A stretch of DNA of 64,000 bases from Microbacterium dextranolyticum. Its GTDB lineage: Bacteria > Actinomycetota > Actinomycetes > Actinomycetales > Microbacteriaceae. The stretch is from NCBI RefSeq assembly GCF_016907295.1, contig NZ_JAFBBR010000001.1, positions 3,038,001 to 3,102,000 of the forward strand, given 5' to 3'. Below are positions 44,126-52,419 of this stretch, one piece after another. Each line of letters opens with the position of its first letter. The first letter of the stretch is position 1. Under the pieces are notes generated by a model. The model was not told where the DNA came from. It made no database searches and was given only the letters and a program-made list of their open reading frames with translations. Both the position numbers and the translations under genes were made by a program.

Positions 44126-45403
44126 TCAGAGGCGCGCCGCCTTCGCCGCCACCACTCGCCGGGCGGCATCGTCGACCCGCTGCGCGAACGCGGGATCGCT
44201 CTGGGCCTTGGCGAGCACGGCGTCGTACATCGGGGCGAACACGCTCGGGTCGGCCGAGACGAGCACGAGGTCGACGCCGGCCGAGAGCGCTCCGACGGCA
44301 CGGTCCGCCGGCGACCGGTCCTGCACCGCGACGGCCGCCGACACGTCGTCGGTCATGATGACGCCGCCGAAGCCCACGGTGCTGCGCAGCAGCCCGACGA
44401 CATCGGGCGAGAACACCGCCGGGCCGGACGGATCGATGTTCTGATAGATCGCCGACGACACCATGACGACAGCCGGACCGCTGCGGGTCAGCGGGCCGTA
44501 CTCCGTCACGTCGGGGCCGCCGGAGGTGACGGTCGTGTCGACCACGTCGGCCGTGACGTCGGTGTTGCCCGTGACGTGACCGAGACCGGGAAAGTGCTTG
44601 AACGTCGGCATGACGCCCGCGGCCCGCATGCCGGCGGCGAACGCCCCCGCCTTGGCCTCGACCGTCGCGGCGTCGTAGCCGTACTGCCGCCCCATGGCAC
44701 CGATGGGTGCGTTGTCGAAGCGCGTGTCGGCGCTCGTGACGATGTCGGCGACCGGGGCGAGGTTCATGGTGACGCCGGCCGCGGCGAGCTGGCGCCCCCA
44801 GGTCGTCGCGGATGTCTGCAGCTGCGCGGCGGACTGGTCGGCCTGCCGGATCGCGTAGGGCATGTCGTCGAAGCCCGGCCCCTGAAGCACCTGGACCTCG
44901 CCGCCTTCCTGGTCGGTCGCGACCCACAGCGGGATGCCGCCGGTCGGTCCTGTCCCGGCGGGGGTGTCGGCGAGGGTCGTGAACTGCGCGACCACCGCCG
45001 CCACGTCGCTCGTCGCGCCGTCCGTGCGTCCGTGCAGGAAGATGCTGCCGGCGTGGCGGTCGGCGACGGCCGAGAGCGTCTCGGGACTCGCGGATGCCAC
45101 CTGGGTACCGACCATGAACAGCTGGCCGACCCGCTGTTCGAGGCTCAGGCCGGCGATCGGATCGACGGTCGGCGACGGCGTGGGGGTGGGCGTCGGTGTC
45201 GGCGACGCGGTGGGAGCACTCGTCGACGGGCCCGGCACGGGGCCCGAGGCGGCACACCCGGCGAGGCCGGCGATCAGCGCGAGGCCGGCGACGGCCGCGA
45301 ACGCCGGCGAACGGCGCCGCCCGGAGCGCGGCGCCGTGAGGGAGCGCGGCTGCGCGTCGAGGCGGCGGCGGGCACGCGAGCGGAAAGGCACGGCATCCAT
45401 CAT
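44126..45403 (-). CDS. glycoside hydrolase family 3 lipoprotein (NagZ-like)
   Basis: This is a secreted GH3 enzyme, probably a beta-N-acetylhexosaminidase acting on cell-wall sugars. A lipoprotein signal ends in LIAGLAGC, followed by a Thr/Pro-rich spacer. The catalytic barrel shows GIPLWVATDQEGG, the family motif KHFPGLGHV (His/Asp-type acid loop) and GFGGVIMTDDVSAA with the nucleophile Asp. It has about 425 residues from the ATG at 45403. A GTG at 45457 with a GGGGGG tract upstream is an alternative start that gives an unusually long n-region. It lies downstream of the symporter gene on the same strand and may be cotranscribed. Confidence 0.9.
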   Translation of the reverse strand: MMDAVPFRSRARRRLDAQPRSLTAPRSGRRRSPAFAAVAGLALIAGLAGCAASGPVPGPSTSAPTASPTPTPTPTPSPTVDPIAGLSLEQRVGQLFMVGTQVASASPETLSAVADRHAGSIFLHGRTDGATSDVAAVVAQFTTLADTPAGTGPTGGIPLWVATDQEGGEVQVLQGPGFDDMPYAIRQADQSAAQLQTSATTWGRQLAAAGVTMNLAPVADIVTSADTRFDNAPIGAMGRQYGYDAATVEAKAGAFAAGMRAAGVMPTFKHFPGLGHVTGNTDVTADVVDTTVTSGGPDVTEYGPLTRSGPAVVMVSSAIYQNIDPSGPAVFSPDVVGLLRSTVGFGGVIMTDDVSAAVAVQDRSPADRAVGALSAGVDLVLVSADPSVFAPMYDAVLAKAQSDPAFAQRVDDAARRVVAAKAARL

Positions 45404-45499
45404 CGACCGCGCGCTCGGCGAGCGGAACCCCCGTGACGGACGACGGGCCGCGCGCACCGCCCATCCCCCCGGTGCGCGGGCCTGGTGGCGACTGCCGCG

Positions 45500-46957
45500 T
45501 CAGCCCGGCTCGGGCGCGTGCAGCCGGGCCAGGTAGCGATCGGCGCTCAGCGGTGCGCCGCGCCGGTCCGAGAGCGACACCACGATGGTCACGGCGGCGG
45601 CCAGCGGGATCGTCCACGCGGCCGGCTGGGCGAGCAGCGGGGCCGCCGCCCCCACACCGCCGACCGCGGCATGGACGAGCAGCGAGAGCCCGCACGCGAG
45701 GCCGCCGACGAGCATTCCGGCGATGGCGCCGCGCGCCGTGAGGCCCCGCCACCACACCCCGAGCAGCACGACCGGAGAGAGACAGGATGCCGCGAACACG
45801 AACACCATGCCGACGCTCGATCCGATGCCGGCGGGAGCCGTGAACAGGGCGATCGCGAGCGGCACGGCGGCGCACAGCAGCGCCGACGCCCGGAACGAGC
45901 GCACGGACCCGCCGAACACGTCCTGGCTGACGACCCCGGCGAGCGAGACGATGAGACCCGCCGAGGTCGCGAGAAAGGCGGCGAACGCCCCCGCCACGAC
46001 GAGGGCGGTGAGCAGGTCGCCGGCGAGCCCCGGGAAGACGCGCGACGGCAACGCGAAGACGGCGGTGTCGGCGGCACCGGGCGTGGCGAGGTCGGGGGCC
46101 ACGATCCGCGCGACGAGACCCATCGCGCTCGAGACGGCGTAGAACGCGCTCACCATGACGACGACGAGCACCGTGGTGCGGCGGGCCGAGCCGCCGTCGG
46201 GGCTCGTGTAGAACCGCACGAGCACGTGCGGAAGTCCCATCGTGCCGAGCAGGAGCGCGATCAGGAGCGACCCGGTGGCATATGCGTCGATGCCGCCGGG
46301 ACCGGCGTCGGCGGGGAAAACGGCGGAGGAGTCGATCTCGGTCGGCGCGCCCCGCAGGGCGAAGACGATCGCGACGAGCGGCACGAGCAGCGCCGTCAGC
46401 TTCAGCCAGTACTGGAAGCCCTGCACGAACGTGATCGCCCGCATGCCGCCGGCTGCGACGAGGGCCCCCACGAGCACCGCGACGAGGGCCGCCCCGACCC
46501 AGAGCGGCAGGCCCGCCACGACCTCGAGGGTCAGTCCCGCGCCGTGCAGCTGAGGCACGATGTAGAGCCACCCGATGATCAGCACCGCGGCGCTCGTGAC
46601 CCGACGGGCGACCGGCGACTCGAGCCGCGCCTCGAAGAAGTCGGGGATCGTGTACGCGCCGCTGCGCCGAAGCGGCGCGGCGACGAACACCAGCACCAGC
46701 AGGTAGCCGGCGGCGTATCCGATGGGGAACCAGAACCCGCGCGCGCCGTCGAGCAGCACGAGCCCCGAGAGCCCGAGGAACGTCCCGGCGGAGATGTACT
46801 CGCCGCTGATCGCGGAGGCGTTCCACACCGGCCGGACGGTGCGGGATGCCACGAAGAAGTCGCTCGTCGTCCGCGACAGCCGCAGGCCGTACGCGCCGAT
46901 GAGCACCGTCGCGATGATGACGGCCGCGACGGCGAGAAGATCGAGCACGCCGTTCAC
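45500..46957 (-). CDS. sodium:solute symporter (MctC/ActP-like monocarboxylate carrier)
   Basis: This integral membrane protein has 485 residues and about thirteen spans, of the sodium:solute symporter family. Features are FFVASRTVRPVWNASAISGEYISAGTF-type opening segments, the signature region GMRAITFVQGFQYWLK, and LGTMGLPHVLVRFYTSPDGG. The branch that pairs with DUF485 proteins moves acetate, pyruvate and propionate (ActP, MctC). The GTG start at 46957 was chosen because it follows the DUF485 gene by 7 bp and begins the first membrane span. Its place behind a LytTR two-component pair and CstA supports a pyruvate/acetate role. Confidence 0.92.
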   Translation of the reverse strand: MNGVLDLLAVAAVIIATVLIGAYGLRLSRTTSDFFVASRTVRPVWNASAISGEYISAGTFLGLSGLVLLDGARGFWFPIGYAAGYLLVLVFVAAPLRRSGAYTIPDFFEARLESPVARRVTSAAVLIIGWLYIVPQLHGAGLTLEVVAGLPLWVGAALVAVLVGALVAAGGMRAITFVQGFQYWLKLTALLVPLVAIVFALRGAPTEIDSSAVFPADAGPGGIDAYATGSLLIALLLGTMGLPHVLVRFYTSPDGGSARRTTVLVVVMVSAFYAVSSAMGLVARIVAPDLATPGAADTAVFALPSRVFPGLAGDLLTALVVAGAFAAFLATSAGLIVSLAGVVSQDVFGGSVRSFRASALLCAAVPLAIALFTAPAGIGSSVGMVFVFAASCLSPVVLLGVWWRGLTARGAIAGMLVGGLACGLSLLVHAAVGGVGAAAPLLAQPAAWTIPLAAAVTIVVSLSDRRGAPLSADRYLARLHAPEPG

Positions 46958-46964
46958 GCGCGCC

Positions 46965-47369
46965 TCAGTCGCGCTCGCGCAGCGCGCGGTAGCGCCGCTC
47001 GTTGCGCGCGGCGGCGCGCGTGTAGAGCAGGGCGAACACGATGACCACGGGGTAGAAGGCGAAGGCGTGCAGCAACCACGACAGCGGCACGCCGCCAGGC
47101 GCGACGGCATCCAGCTCGGGGATGAGCGCGACGGCGACGGTCAGCGCCACGACCACGACGACGAACCCCGCGATCGTGCCGAGCGCGAGCCGCAGCTGCG
47201 CGCGGCGGAGTGCGCGGTCGTAGACGGCGTCGGCTCCGCCGGACGCGCCTGCGGCCGCCCCGGCACCCGGCAGGGCGATGCCGCGGGTCACCGGTGCCCG
47301 GCGCGGAGCACCCACGGGGCGCCCCGGAGGATCGGCCGTGACCCGCACGCGACGTGGCGGCTCGGTCAT
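46965..47369 (-). CDS. DUF485-like small membrane protein
   Basis: This 134-residue protein has a Pro/Arg-rich cytoplasmic N-terminus and two membrane spans (about 65-88 and 98-120) of the DUF485/YjcH type (RLALGTIAGFVVVVVALTVA, LLHAFAFYPVVIVFALLYT). Such proteins accompany ActP/MctC symporters as accessory subunits. The ATG overlaps the response-regulator stop by 4 bp, and the symporter starts 7 bp after its stop. The coupling argues that the three are made together. Confidence 0.85.
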   Translation of the reverse strand: MTEPPRRVRVTADPPGRPVGAPRRAPVTRGIALPGAGAAAGASGGADAVYDRALRRAQLRLALGTIAGFVVVVVALTVAVALIPELDAVAPGGVPLSWLLHAFAFYPVVIVFALLYTRAAARNERRYRALRERD

Positions 47370-48160
47370 CGGCCGCGTCCCGGCGTCGGAACGAGCGCCT
47401 CGCGGACGCCCGGCAGCATCCGTCTGCTCACCGGCAGCACGACGGGGAGCACTCCCCGGGAGTCTCCCCCCTGGGCATCCGCCCCCGCCCCGCCGACGAC
47501 GATCGCCGGGTCGGCACCGGTCAGCCGGGCCTCGACGACCGCCGCCACGGCGGCGAGGTACGAGCGGTGCACGCGCACGAAGCCGTGGGGCGCCCATCTC
47601 TCTTCGAGCTCCGAGATCGGCACGCGCACGAGATGGCCCGGCCCGTCGTCGACGTGCAGCCGCGAGTAGTCGCCCTGCGCGTGCACCCAGCGCACCTCGC
47701 TGCGGCGCACGAAGCGCACCGCCGACCCGACGGTCACCGGCAGCACCTCGTCGCCGGTCTCCGCCGTGCCGGGCTCGGTCGCCGTGCCGGCGGCGTCGCG
47801 GACGAGCTCGACCGCGCGGTCGACCGCGCGCCGCACCCGCTCGATCCGCACGGGCTTGAGCAGATAGTCGGCGGCCCGGACATCGAAGGCATCCACCGCG
47901 CGGGCATCGTCCGCCGTCACGAAGACGACGACGGGCGGGGATGCCAGGCCCTGCAGCGCCGCGGCGAGCGCGAGCCCGTCGAGCCCCGGCATGTGGATGT
48001 CGAGGAACGCCACGGCGACCGCGCGCGTGCTCAGCACCGCGACGGCCTCGCTGCCGGAGGCGGCGGTGAGGATCTCGCCGATCCGCGCATCGCCGCGGAG
48101 CAGGTGCGCGAGCTCGGCGCGGGCGGGTGCCTCGTCGTCGGCGATGAGCACATCGATCAT
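47366..48160 (-). CDS. LytTR-family response regulator
   Basis: This 264-residue regulator has an N-terminal receiver domain (acidic pair in LIADDEAPAR, phospho-acceptor Asp54 in FLDIHMPGLDG, Lys in YLLKPVRIERV). The C-terminal LytTR DNA-binding domain (about 145-245) shows VRFVRRSEVRWVHAQGDYSR and HGFVRVHRSYLAAV. It overlaps both the kinase and the DUF485 genes by 4 bp. A direct repeat fitting the LytTR site consensus lies upstream of cstA at 52255-52284, making cstA and the downstream genes the likely targets. Confidence 0.95.
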   Translation of the reverse strand: MIDVLIADDEAPARAELAHLLRGDARIGEILTAASGSEAVAVLSTRAVAVAFLDIHMPGLDGLALAAALQGLASPPVVVFVTADDARAVDAFDVRAADYLLKPVRIERVRRAVDRAVELVRDAAGTATEPGTAETGDEVLPVTVGSAVRFVRRSEVRWVHAQGDYSRLHVDDGPGHLVRVPISELEERWAPHGFVRVHRSYLAAVAAVVEARLTGADPAIVVGGAGADAQGGDSRGVLPVVLPVSRRMLPGVREALVPTPGRGR

Positions 48161-49374
48161 GCGGGCGCGCCCTCTCTCTCGCGCGCGGTGTCGTGCGCCG
48201 GCTGCGACTTGGGCACGCGCATGCGCACGAGGGTGCCGGCGCCCGTGTTCGTCTCGACGACGAGACCTCCGCCCGGCCCGTAGAGCTGTCGCAGGCGCGT
48301 GTCGACGTTCCGCACGCCGACGTGACTGCCGTCGCTCTCGGCACCGAGGAGCGCCCGGAGGGCCTCGGGATCCATGCCGACGCCGTCGTCCTCGACGACG
48401 ATCTCGGTGTGGGTCGCGTCGTCGCGCGCCTCGATGCGGATGGTGCCGCCGCCTTCGCCGGGCTCCAGCCCGTGGCGCACGGCGTTCTCGACGATGGGCT
48501 GCACGGTGAGGAACGGGATGACCGTCGCGAGGGTTTCGGGAGCGATCCGCAGGATCACCGTCAACCGGTCTCCGAATCGGGCGCGTTCGAGCTCGAGGTA
48601 GGAGTGGATGCTGCGCAGCTCCTCCGCGAGCGTCGTGAACTCGCCCTGGCGGCGGAACGAGTAGCGCGTGAAGTCGGCGAACTCGAGCACCAGCTCGCGC
48701 GCGCGGGCCGGGTCGGTCGTGATGAACGAGGCGATCGCGGTCAGCGCGTTGTAGATGAAGTGCGGCGAGATCTGCGCACGCAGCGCCCGCAGCTCGGCTT
48801 CGGCGAGGGCCGTGCGGGATGCCTCGAGGTCGCCGAGCGCGACCTGCGCCGCGCACCAGTCGGCGACCTCCGCGACCGCACGCACGAGCGCCGCGCGCAC
48901 GGGGGCGTGGAAGGCGACCAGGACGCCGGCGACCGCACCGTCGACGACGATCGGAGCCGCCACCGCCTCGAGTCCCGGCCCGCCGTCGTCGGCCTCGACG
49001 CCGCGCACCTCGCGCCGGCCCGAGGCGGCGACCGCGCCGGCGAGGGCGACCGCGGCATCCGCGTGGCCGGCACGATCGGCGGCGGCACCGTCGCGGGCGA
49101 CCACCCGCCCGTCGTGCACGATCGCGACGCCCGACGAGCCGAGCAGGGCCCGCAGCGGGCGGGCGGCCCGGTCGACGTCGGGCGCGGCGAGTCCGCCCCG
49201 CAGGTGCACGGCGGCGGAGCTCGCCTGGTGGAGAGCCTGGTGCGCGGCACGGTCGGCGTCGCTGCCGAGGTCGGTGGTGCCCTTCGCCAGACGCCGCGCG
49301 AGGACCAGCAGCACGGTGAGCACGACGCCGCCGAGCACGCCGCAGGCAGCGGCGAGGACGACGTCGTGGCTCAT
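48157..49374 (-). CDS. LytS-type sensor histidine kinase with GAF-like domain
   Basis: This 405-residue kinase has one N-terminal membrane helix (about 5-27) and a GAF-like sensor region (about 45-165). The His_kinase domain carries the phospho-acceptor motif QISPHFIYNAL near residue 204 and an HATPase domain (PIVENAVRHGLEPG, VEDDGVGMDPE, GVRNVDTRLRQLYG). Unlike BtsS or LytS it lacks the multi-span sensor domain, so the signal is probably sensed in the cytosol. It overlaps its response regulator by 4 bp. It is likely the sensor for pyruvate or a related carboxylate, judging from the flanking transporters. Confidence 0.93.
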   Translation of the reverse strand: MSHDVVLAAACGVLGGVVLTVLLVLARRLAKGTTDLGSDADRAAHQALHQASSAAVHLRGGLAAPDVDRAARPLRALLGSSGVAIVHDGRVVARDGAAADRAGHADAAVALAGAVAASGRREVRGVEADDGGPGLEAVAAPIVVDGAVAGVLVAFHAPVRAALVRAVAEVADWCAAQVALGDLEASRTALAEAELRALRAQISPHFIYNALTAIASFITTDPARARELVLEFADFTRYSFRRQGEFTTLAEELRSIHSYLELERARFGDRLTVILRIAPETLATVIPFLTVQPIVENAVRHGLEPGEGGGTIRIEARDDATHTEIVVEDDGVGMDPEALRALLGAESDGSHVGVRNVDTRLRQLYGPGGGLVVETNTGAGTLVRMRVPKSQPAHDTAREREGAPA

Positions 49375-49395
49375 GCCGCCAGCCTACGCATCGGG

Positions 49396-49417
49396 CCACT
49401 CGGGACCGGTCGAGTGG
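49396..49417. promoter_or_regulatory. small inverted repeat upstream of the histidine kinase
   Basis: CCACTCG and CGAGTGG (7 bp each, 8-bp loop) lie 22 bp upstream of the kinase start in the 130-bp gap after the YbdD-like gene. It may be an operator or a weak transcript hairpin. No LytTR-like repeat was found in this gap. Confidence 0.3.
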
Positions 49418-49504
49418 GGCACCAGCGCCGGCACCCGGCCCCGGCCCGGGCCCGGGAGCGCACGGTCAGGGCGTCGGGCGCCGTCTCGCAGCCGGGCGCA
49501 GGCC

Positions 49505-49876
49505 TCAGCAGCACCGGGCGCCGGGGTTGCGGTCCTGATCGTCCATCCGCTGCCGCCAGAACTGCCGCTCGGTGAGGGCGGGCTCGTCGGGGTGATGGCG
49601 ACGGTGATGCGCGACATACGTCGCGTAGGCGGTGTCGCCCATCAGGTTCGTCACGTACCAGCGCACGGCGCGCCCCGCCCGGGCCGCCCCGGCCAGCGCC
49701 CGCCGCGTCGGCCCGGCGGCCGACCCCGACCGCGCCTGCTCTGGCGGGCGCGGCCCGCCCGGCCGAGCGGACGCCGGGCGCGGCCCGAACTCCTCCACAT
49801 CGGCGCCGCACGCGCCCGCAGAGGGCGCGCCGCCGGAATCCCGGAGCGACATGGAGGAGTTCGGCACGGCGGTCAC
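49505..49876 (-). CDS. YbdD-like protein with palindrome-encoded N-terminal extension
   Basis: This 123-residue protein ends in a YbdD/DUF466-type domain of about 65 residues (VRWYVTNLMGDTAYATYV, LTERQFWRQRMDDQ, ending in two Cys). YbdD proteins pair with CstA-type pyruvate carriers. The first 50 residues are not typical: residues 5-31 are encoded by an inverted repeat with 13-bp arms (49785-49864). The GTG start lies 4 bp from the cstA stop. A later start giving a normal-length protein is possible, because in-frame GTG codons occur further in, just before the conserved domain. Confidence 0.8.
   Translation of the reverse strand: MTAVPNSSMSLRDSGGAPSAGACGADVEEFGPRPASARPGGPRPPEQARSGSAAGPTRRALAGAARAGRAVRWYVTNLMGDTAYATYVAHHRRHHPDEPALTERQFWRQRMDDQDRNPGARCC
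49785..49864. repeat. palindromic insertion in the YbdD-like gene
   Basis: Arms CCGAACTCCTCCA (49785-49797) and TGGAGGAGTTCGG (49852-49864) are perfectly complementary. Inside is a second perfect hairpin CGCGCCC-GCAGA-GGGCGCG (49811-49829). The GAACTCC core is shared with the 82-bp elements. The frame stays open through it. Confidence 0.7.
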
Positions 49877-49879
49877 GGC

Positions 49880-52168
49880 TCAGTGCCCCCGGTGGGCGAG
49901 CTCGGCGCGCTCGTCGGCGAGGATCGGCTCCCACTGCTTCTCGAGCTCGCGCTCGGGCTTCGTGCCCAGGAACCCGGCCGGCGCGTAGCGACGCGAGGCG
50001 ACGGGTGCATCCTCGGTGTTCTCCCCGCCGCCGTTGCGGATCGCGCGGATGGTCACCGCGACCGCCGAGATCATCACGACGATGGCGAGCGCGACGAACA
50101 CGATCGACAGCGTGCCCTGCACGGCGGTGTTGCGGATGACCGCGTCGACCACCTCGGGCTTGCCCAGCTTTCCGTCGCCCGCGGCCTGCGCCGCCCGGTA
50201 CTTGGCGTTGTTGGCCCAGTAGCCGATCGAGGGGACGGGCGAGAAGATCTTGTACATCGACGCCGTGATCGTGACGACCGCCGTGAAGGCGAGCGGCACG
50301 GCGACGATCCAGAGCCACCGCAGGTAGTTGCGTCCGCGCTTGGCGACGATCGCCAGCACGACGGCGAGCGCGATCGCGGCGAGCAGCTGGTTCGCGATGC
50401 CGAACAGCGGGAAGAACGTGTTGATGCCGCCGAGCGGGTCGGTGACGCCGAGGATCAGGATGTACCCCCAGCCGGCGACCATGATCGCCGTGCAGATCCA
50501 GACGCCCGGGCGCCAGGTCACGTCGCGGAAGCGCGGGAACCAGTGCCCGAGCGAGTCCTGCAGCATGAAGCGGGCGACGCGCGTGCCGGCATCCACCGCC
50601 GTCAGGATGAACAGCGCCTCGAACATGATCGCGAAGTGGTACCAGAACGCCATCATGGCCTGACCGCCCAGTGCCTGGTGCATGATGTGCGCGAGGCCGA
50701 GCGCGAGGGTCGGCGCGCCACCCGTGCGCGAGACGATCGTCCCCTCCCCGACGTTCGCCGCGGTCTCGGTGAGGATGTCGGGGGTCAGTGGCGCCCCGGT
50801 GAGCCCCAGCGAATTGACGAACGCGACGGCCCCCTCGACCGTGCCCCCGGTAAGGGCCGCGGGCGAGTTCATCGCGAAGTAGATGCCCTGGTCGATCGAG
50901 ATCGCGGCGACGAGCGCCATGATCGCGACGAACGACTCCATGAGCATGCCGCCGTAGCCGATGAAGCGGGTCTGCCGCTCCTTCTCGACGAGCTTCGGGG
51001 TCGTGCCCGAGGCGATCAGCGCGTGGAAGCCGGAGAGTGCGCCGCAGGCGATCGTGACGAACAGGAACGGGAAGAGCGGCCCCGAGAACACCGGGCCGAG
51101 GCCGTTCTGACCGAACACCGTGATCGCCGGAACCGAGATCTCCGGGCGCACGACGATGATCGCGCCGGCGAGCATGACGATGACGCCGATCTTCATGAAG
51201 GTCGACAGGTAGTCGCGCGGGGCCAGCAGCAGCCAGACCGGCAGGATCGCGGCGACGAAGCCGTAGATGATGATGCCCCACGCGATCGTCGTCTTGTCGA
51301 GGTGGAAGAGCGCGTAGCCCCACTCGGTCGAGGCGACCCAGCCGCCGCCGATGATGGCGGCCATGAGCAGCACGAAGCCGATGATCGAGACCTCGGTGAC
51401 CTTGCCGGGGCGCAGGTACCGCAGGTACACGCCCATGAACAGCGCGATCGGGATCGTCATCGACACGCTGAAGACGCCCCACGGGCTCTCGCCGAGGGCG
51501 TTGACCACGACGAGCGCGAGGATCGCGACGATGATGAGCATGATGAGCAGGGATGCCACGATCGCCGCGGTCCCGCCGATGCGGCCGAGCTCCTGGCGGG
51601 CCATCTGGCCGATCGTGCGACCGCCGCGGCGCATCGAGAAGAAGAGCACCGTGTAGTCCTGCACGGCGCCGGCGAGGACGACGCCGACGATGATCCAGAT
51701 GGTGCCGGGAAGGAAGCCCATCTGGGCGGCGAGCACGGGCCCGACGAGGGGGCCTGCGCCCGCGATGGCGGCGAAGTGGTGCCCGTAGAGTACGCGGCGG
51801 TCGGTGGGGACGTAGTCCTTGCCGTCGGACTTGACCTCGGCCGGGGTCGCCCGGCGGTCGTCGGGGCGCAGCAGGTGCTTCTCGATCACCTTGGAGTAGA
51901 AGCGATAGCCGATGAGATACGTGCAGACCGCGGCGAAGACGAACCAGATGGCGTTGACGGTCTCGCCGCGGACGACGGCCAGCATGACCCACGCGAGCCC
52001 GCCGAGGAGGGCGATGGCGATCCACAGGACGACCTTGGGCCACGTCCAGCGCGAGGTCGCGGCCTCTTGAGTGGGGGTGATGGCCGTCGGCGGAAGGCTC
52101 GGATCGGGGACGATCACGGGATCGTCGTCGACCACGGCTGCTCTGCGGCGGGATGACGGTGTGGACAT
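49880..52168 (-). CDS. cstA: CstA-family pyruvate/carbon starvation transporter
   Basis: This integral membrane carrier has 762 residues and around sixteen spans. The family-typical segments are HHFAAIAGAGPLVGPVLAAQMG near the N-terminus, FFPLFGIANQLLAA and LGHWFPRF. CstA/BtsT proteins import pyruvate with protons, and older literature linked them to peptides. It is first of a minus-strand run that continues with the YbdD-like protein, kinase, regulator, DUF485 protein and symporter. The ATG has a GAGGAG ribosome site about 6 nt upstream. Its leader contains a 13-bp-arm palindrome and a LytTR-type direct repeat. Confidence 0.95.
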   Translation of the reverse strand: MSTPSSRRRAAVVDDDPVIVPDPSLPPTAITPTQEAATSRWTWPKVVLWIAIALLGGLAWVMLAVVRGETVNAIWFVFAAVCTYLIGYRFYSKVIEKHLLRPDDRRATPAEVKSDGKDYVPTDRRVLYGHHFAAIAGAGPLVGPVLAAQMGFLPGTIWIIVGVVLAGAVQDYTVLFFSMRRGGRTIGQMARQELGRIGGTAAIVASLLIMLIIVAILALVVVNALGESPWGVFSVSMTIPIALFMGVYLRYLRPGKVTEVSIIGFVLLMAAIIGGGWVASTEWGYALFHLDKTTIAWGIIIYGFVAAILPVWLLLAPRDYLSTFMKIGVIVMLAGAIIVVRPEISVPAITVFGQNGLGPVFSGPLFPFLFVTIACGALSGFHALIASGTTPKLVEKERQTRFIGYGGMLMESFVAIMALVAAISIDQGIYFAMNSPAALTGGTVEGAVAFVNSLGLTGAPLTPDILTETAANVGEGTIVSRTGGAPTLALGLAHIMHQALGGQAMMAFWYHFAIMFEALFILTAVDAGTRVARFMLQDSLGHWFPRFRDVTWRPGVWICTAIMVAGWGYILILGVTDPLGGINTFFPLFGIANQLLAAIALAVVLAIVAKRGRNYLRWLWIVAVPLAFTAVVTITASMYKIFSPVPSIGYWANNAKYRAAQAAGDGKLGKPEVVDAVIRNTAVQGTLSIVFVALAIVVMISAVAVTIRAIRNGGGENTEDAPVASRRYAPAGFLGTKPERELEKQWEPILADERAELAHRGH

Positions 52169-52201
52169 GGTGGCTCCTCACGAGACGCGGCGTTGCGCGC
52201 C

Positions 52202-52242
52202 CCCAGGTTAGGGAGCGCGCGGTGCGCGGTCCCTAACCTGGG
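52202..52242. repeat. 13-bp-arm palindrome in the cstA leader
   Basis: CCCAGGTTAGGGA (52202-52214) and TCCCTAACCTGGG (52230-52242) form perfect arms around a GC-rich 15-bp spacer, 34-74 bp upstream of the cstA ATG. As RNA it would make a stable hairpin in the 5' leader. Each arm also resembles half of an iron box, but the halves are too far apart for one DtxR site. Confidence 0.7.
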
Positions 52243-52254
52243 CATCCGCACGCG

Positions 52255-52284
52255 ACGAACGGCACCGATCGCGCGACGAACGGC
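52255..52284 (-). promoter_or_regulatory. LytTR-type direct-repeat binding site upstream of cstA
   Basis: On the minus strand GCCGTTCGT occurs twice (52284-52276 and 52263-52255) with exactly 12 bp between. The surrounding 13 bp (CGCGACGAACGGC on plus) are identical. The known LytTR consensus is two direct copies of [TA][AC][CA]GTTN[AG][TG] 12-13 bp apart, and each copy here fits 8 of 9 positions. It lies 87-116 bp upstream of the cstA start and near the genes for a LytTR regulator. Confidence 0.75.
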
Positions 52285-52419
52285 GCCGCGCGGGACGGAG
52301 CGCAGCGCGGCGCCGGAGGCCGTGGCGCGTCACGCGGGATGCCTGATCGCGCGTGATGCCTGGCGGAGCACCGGCGGCCGCGCCTACGGTGGAACACGTC
52401 CCCATCGGAAGGAGAGGCC

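Noticed and set aside
52202..52242. Possible third DtxR iron box in the cstA leader
   Set aside because: The arms look like iron-box halves but are separated by 15 bp, whereas the DtxR site is a compact 19-bp palindrome.
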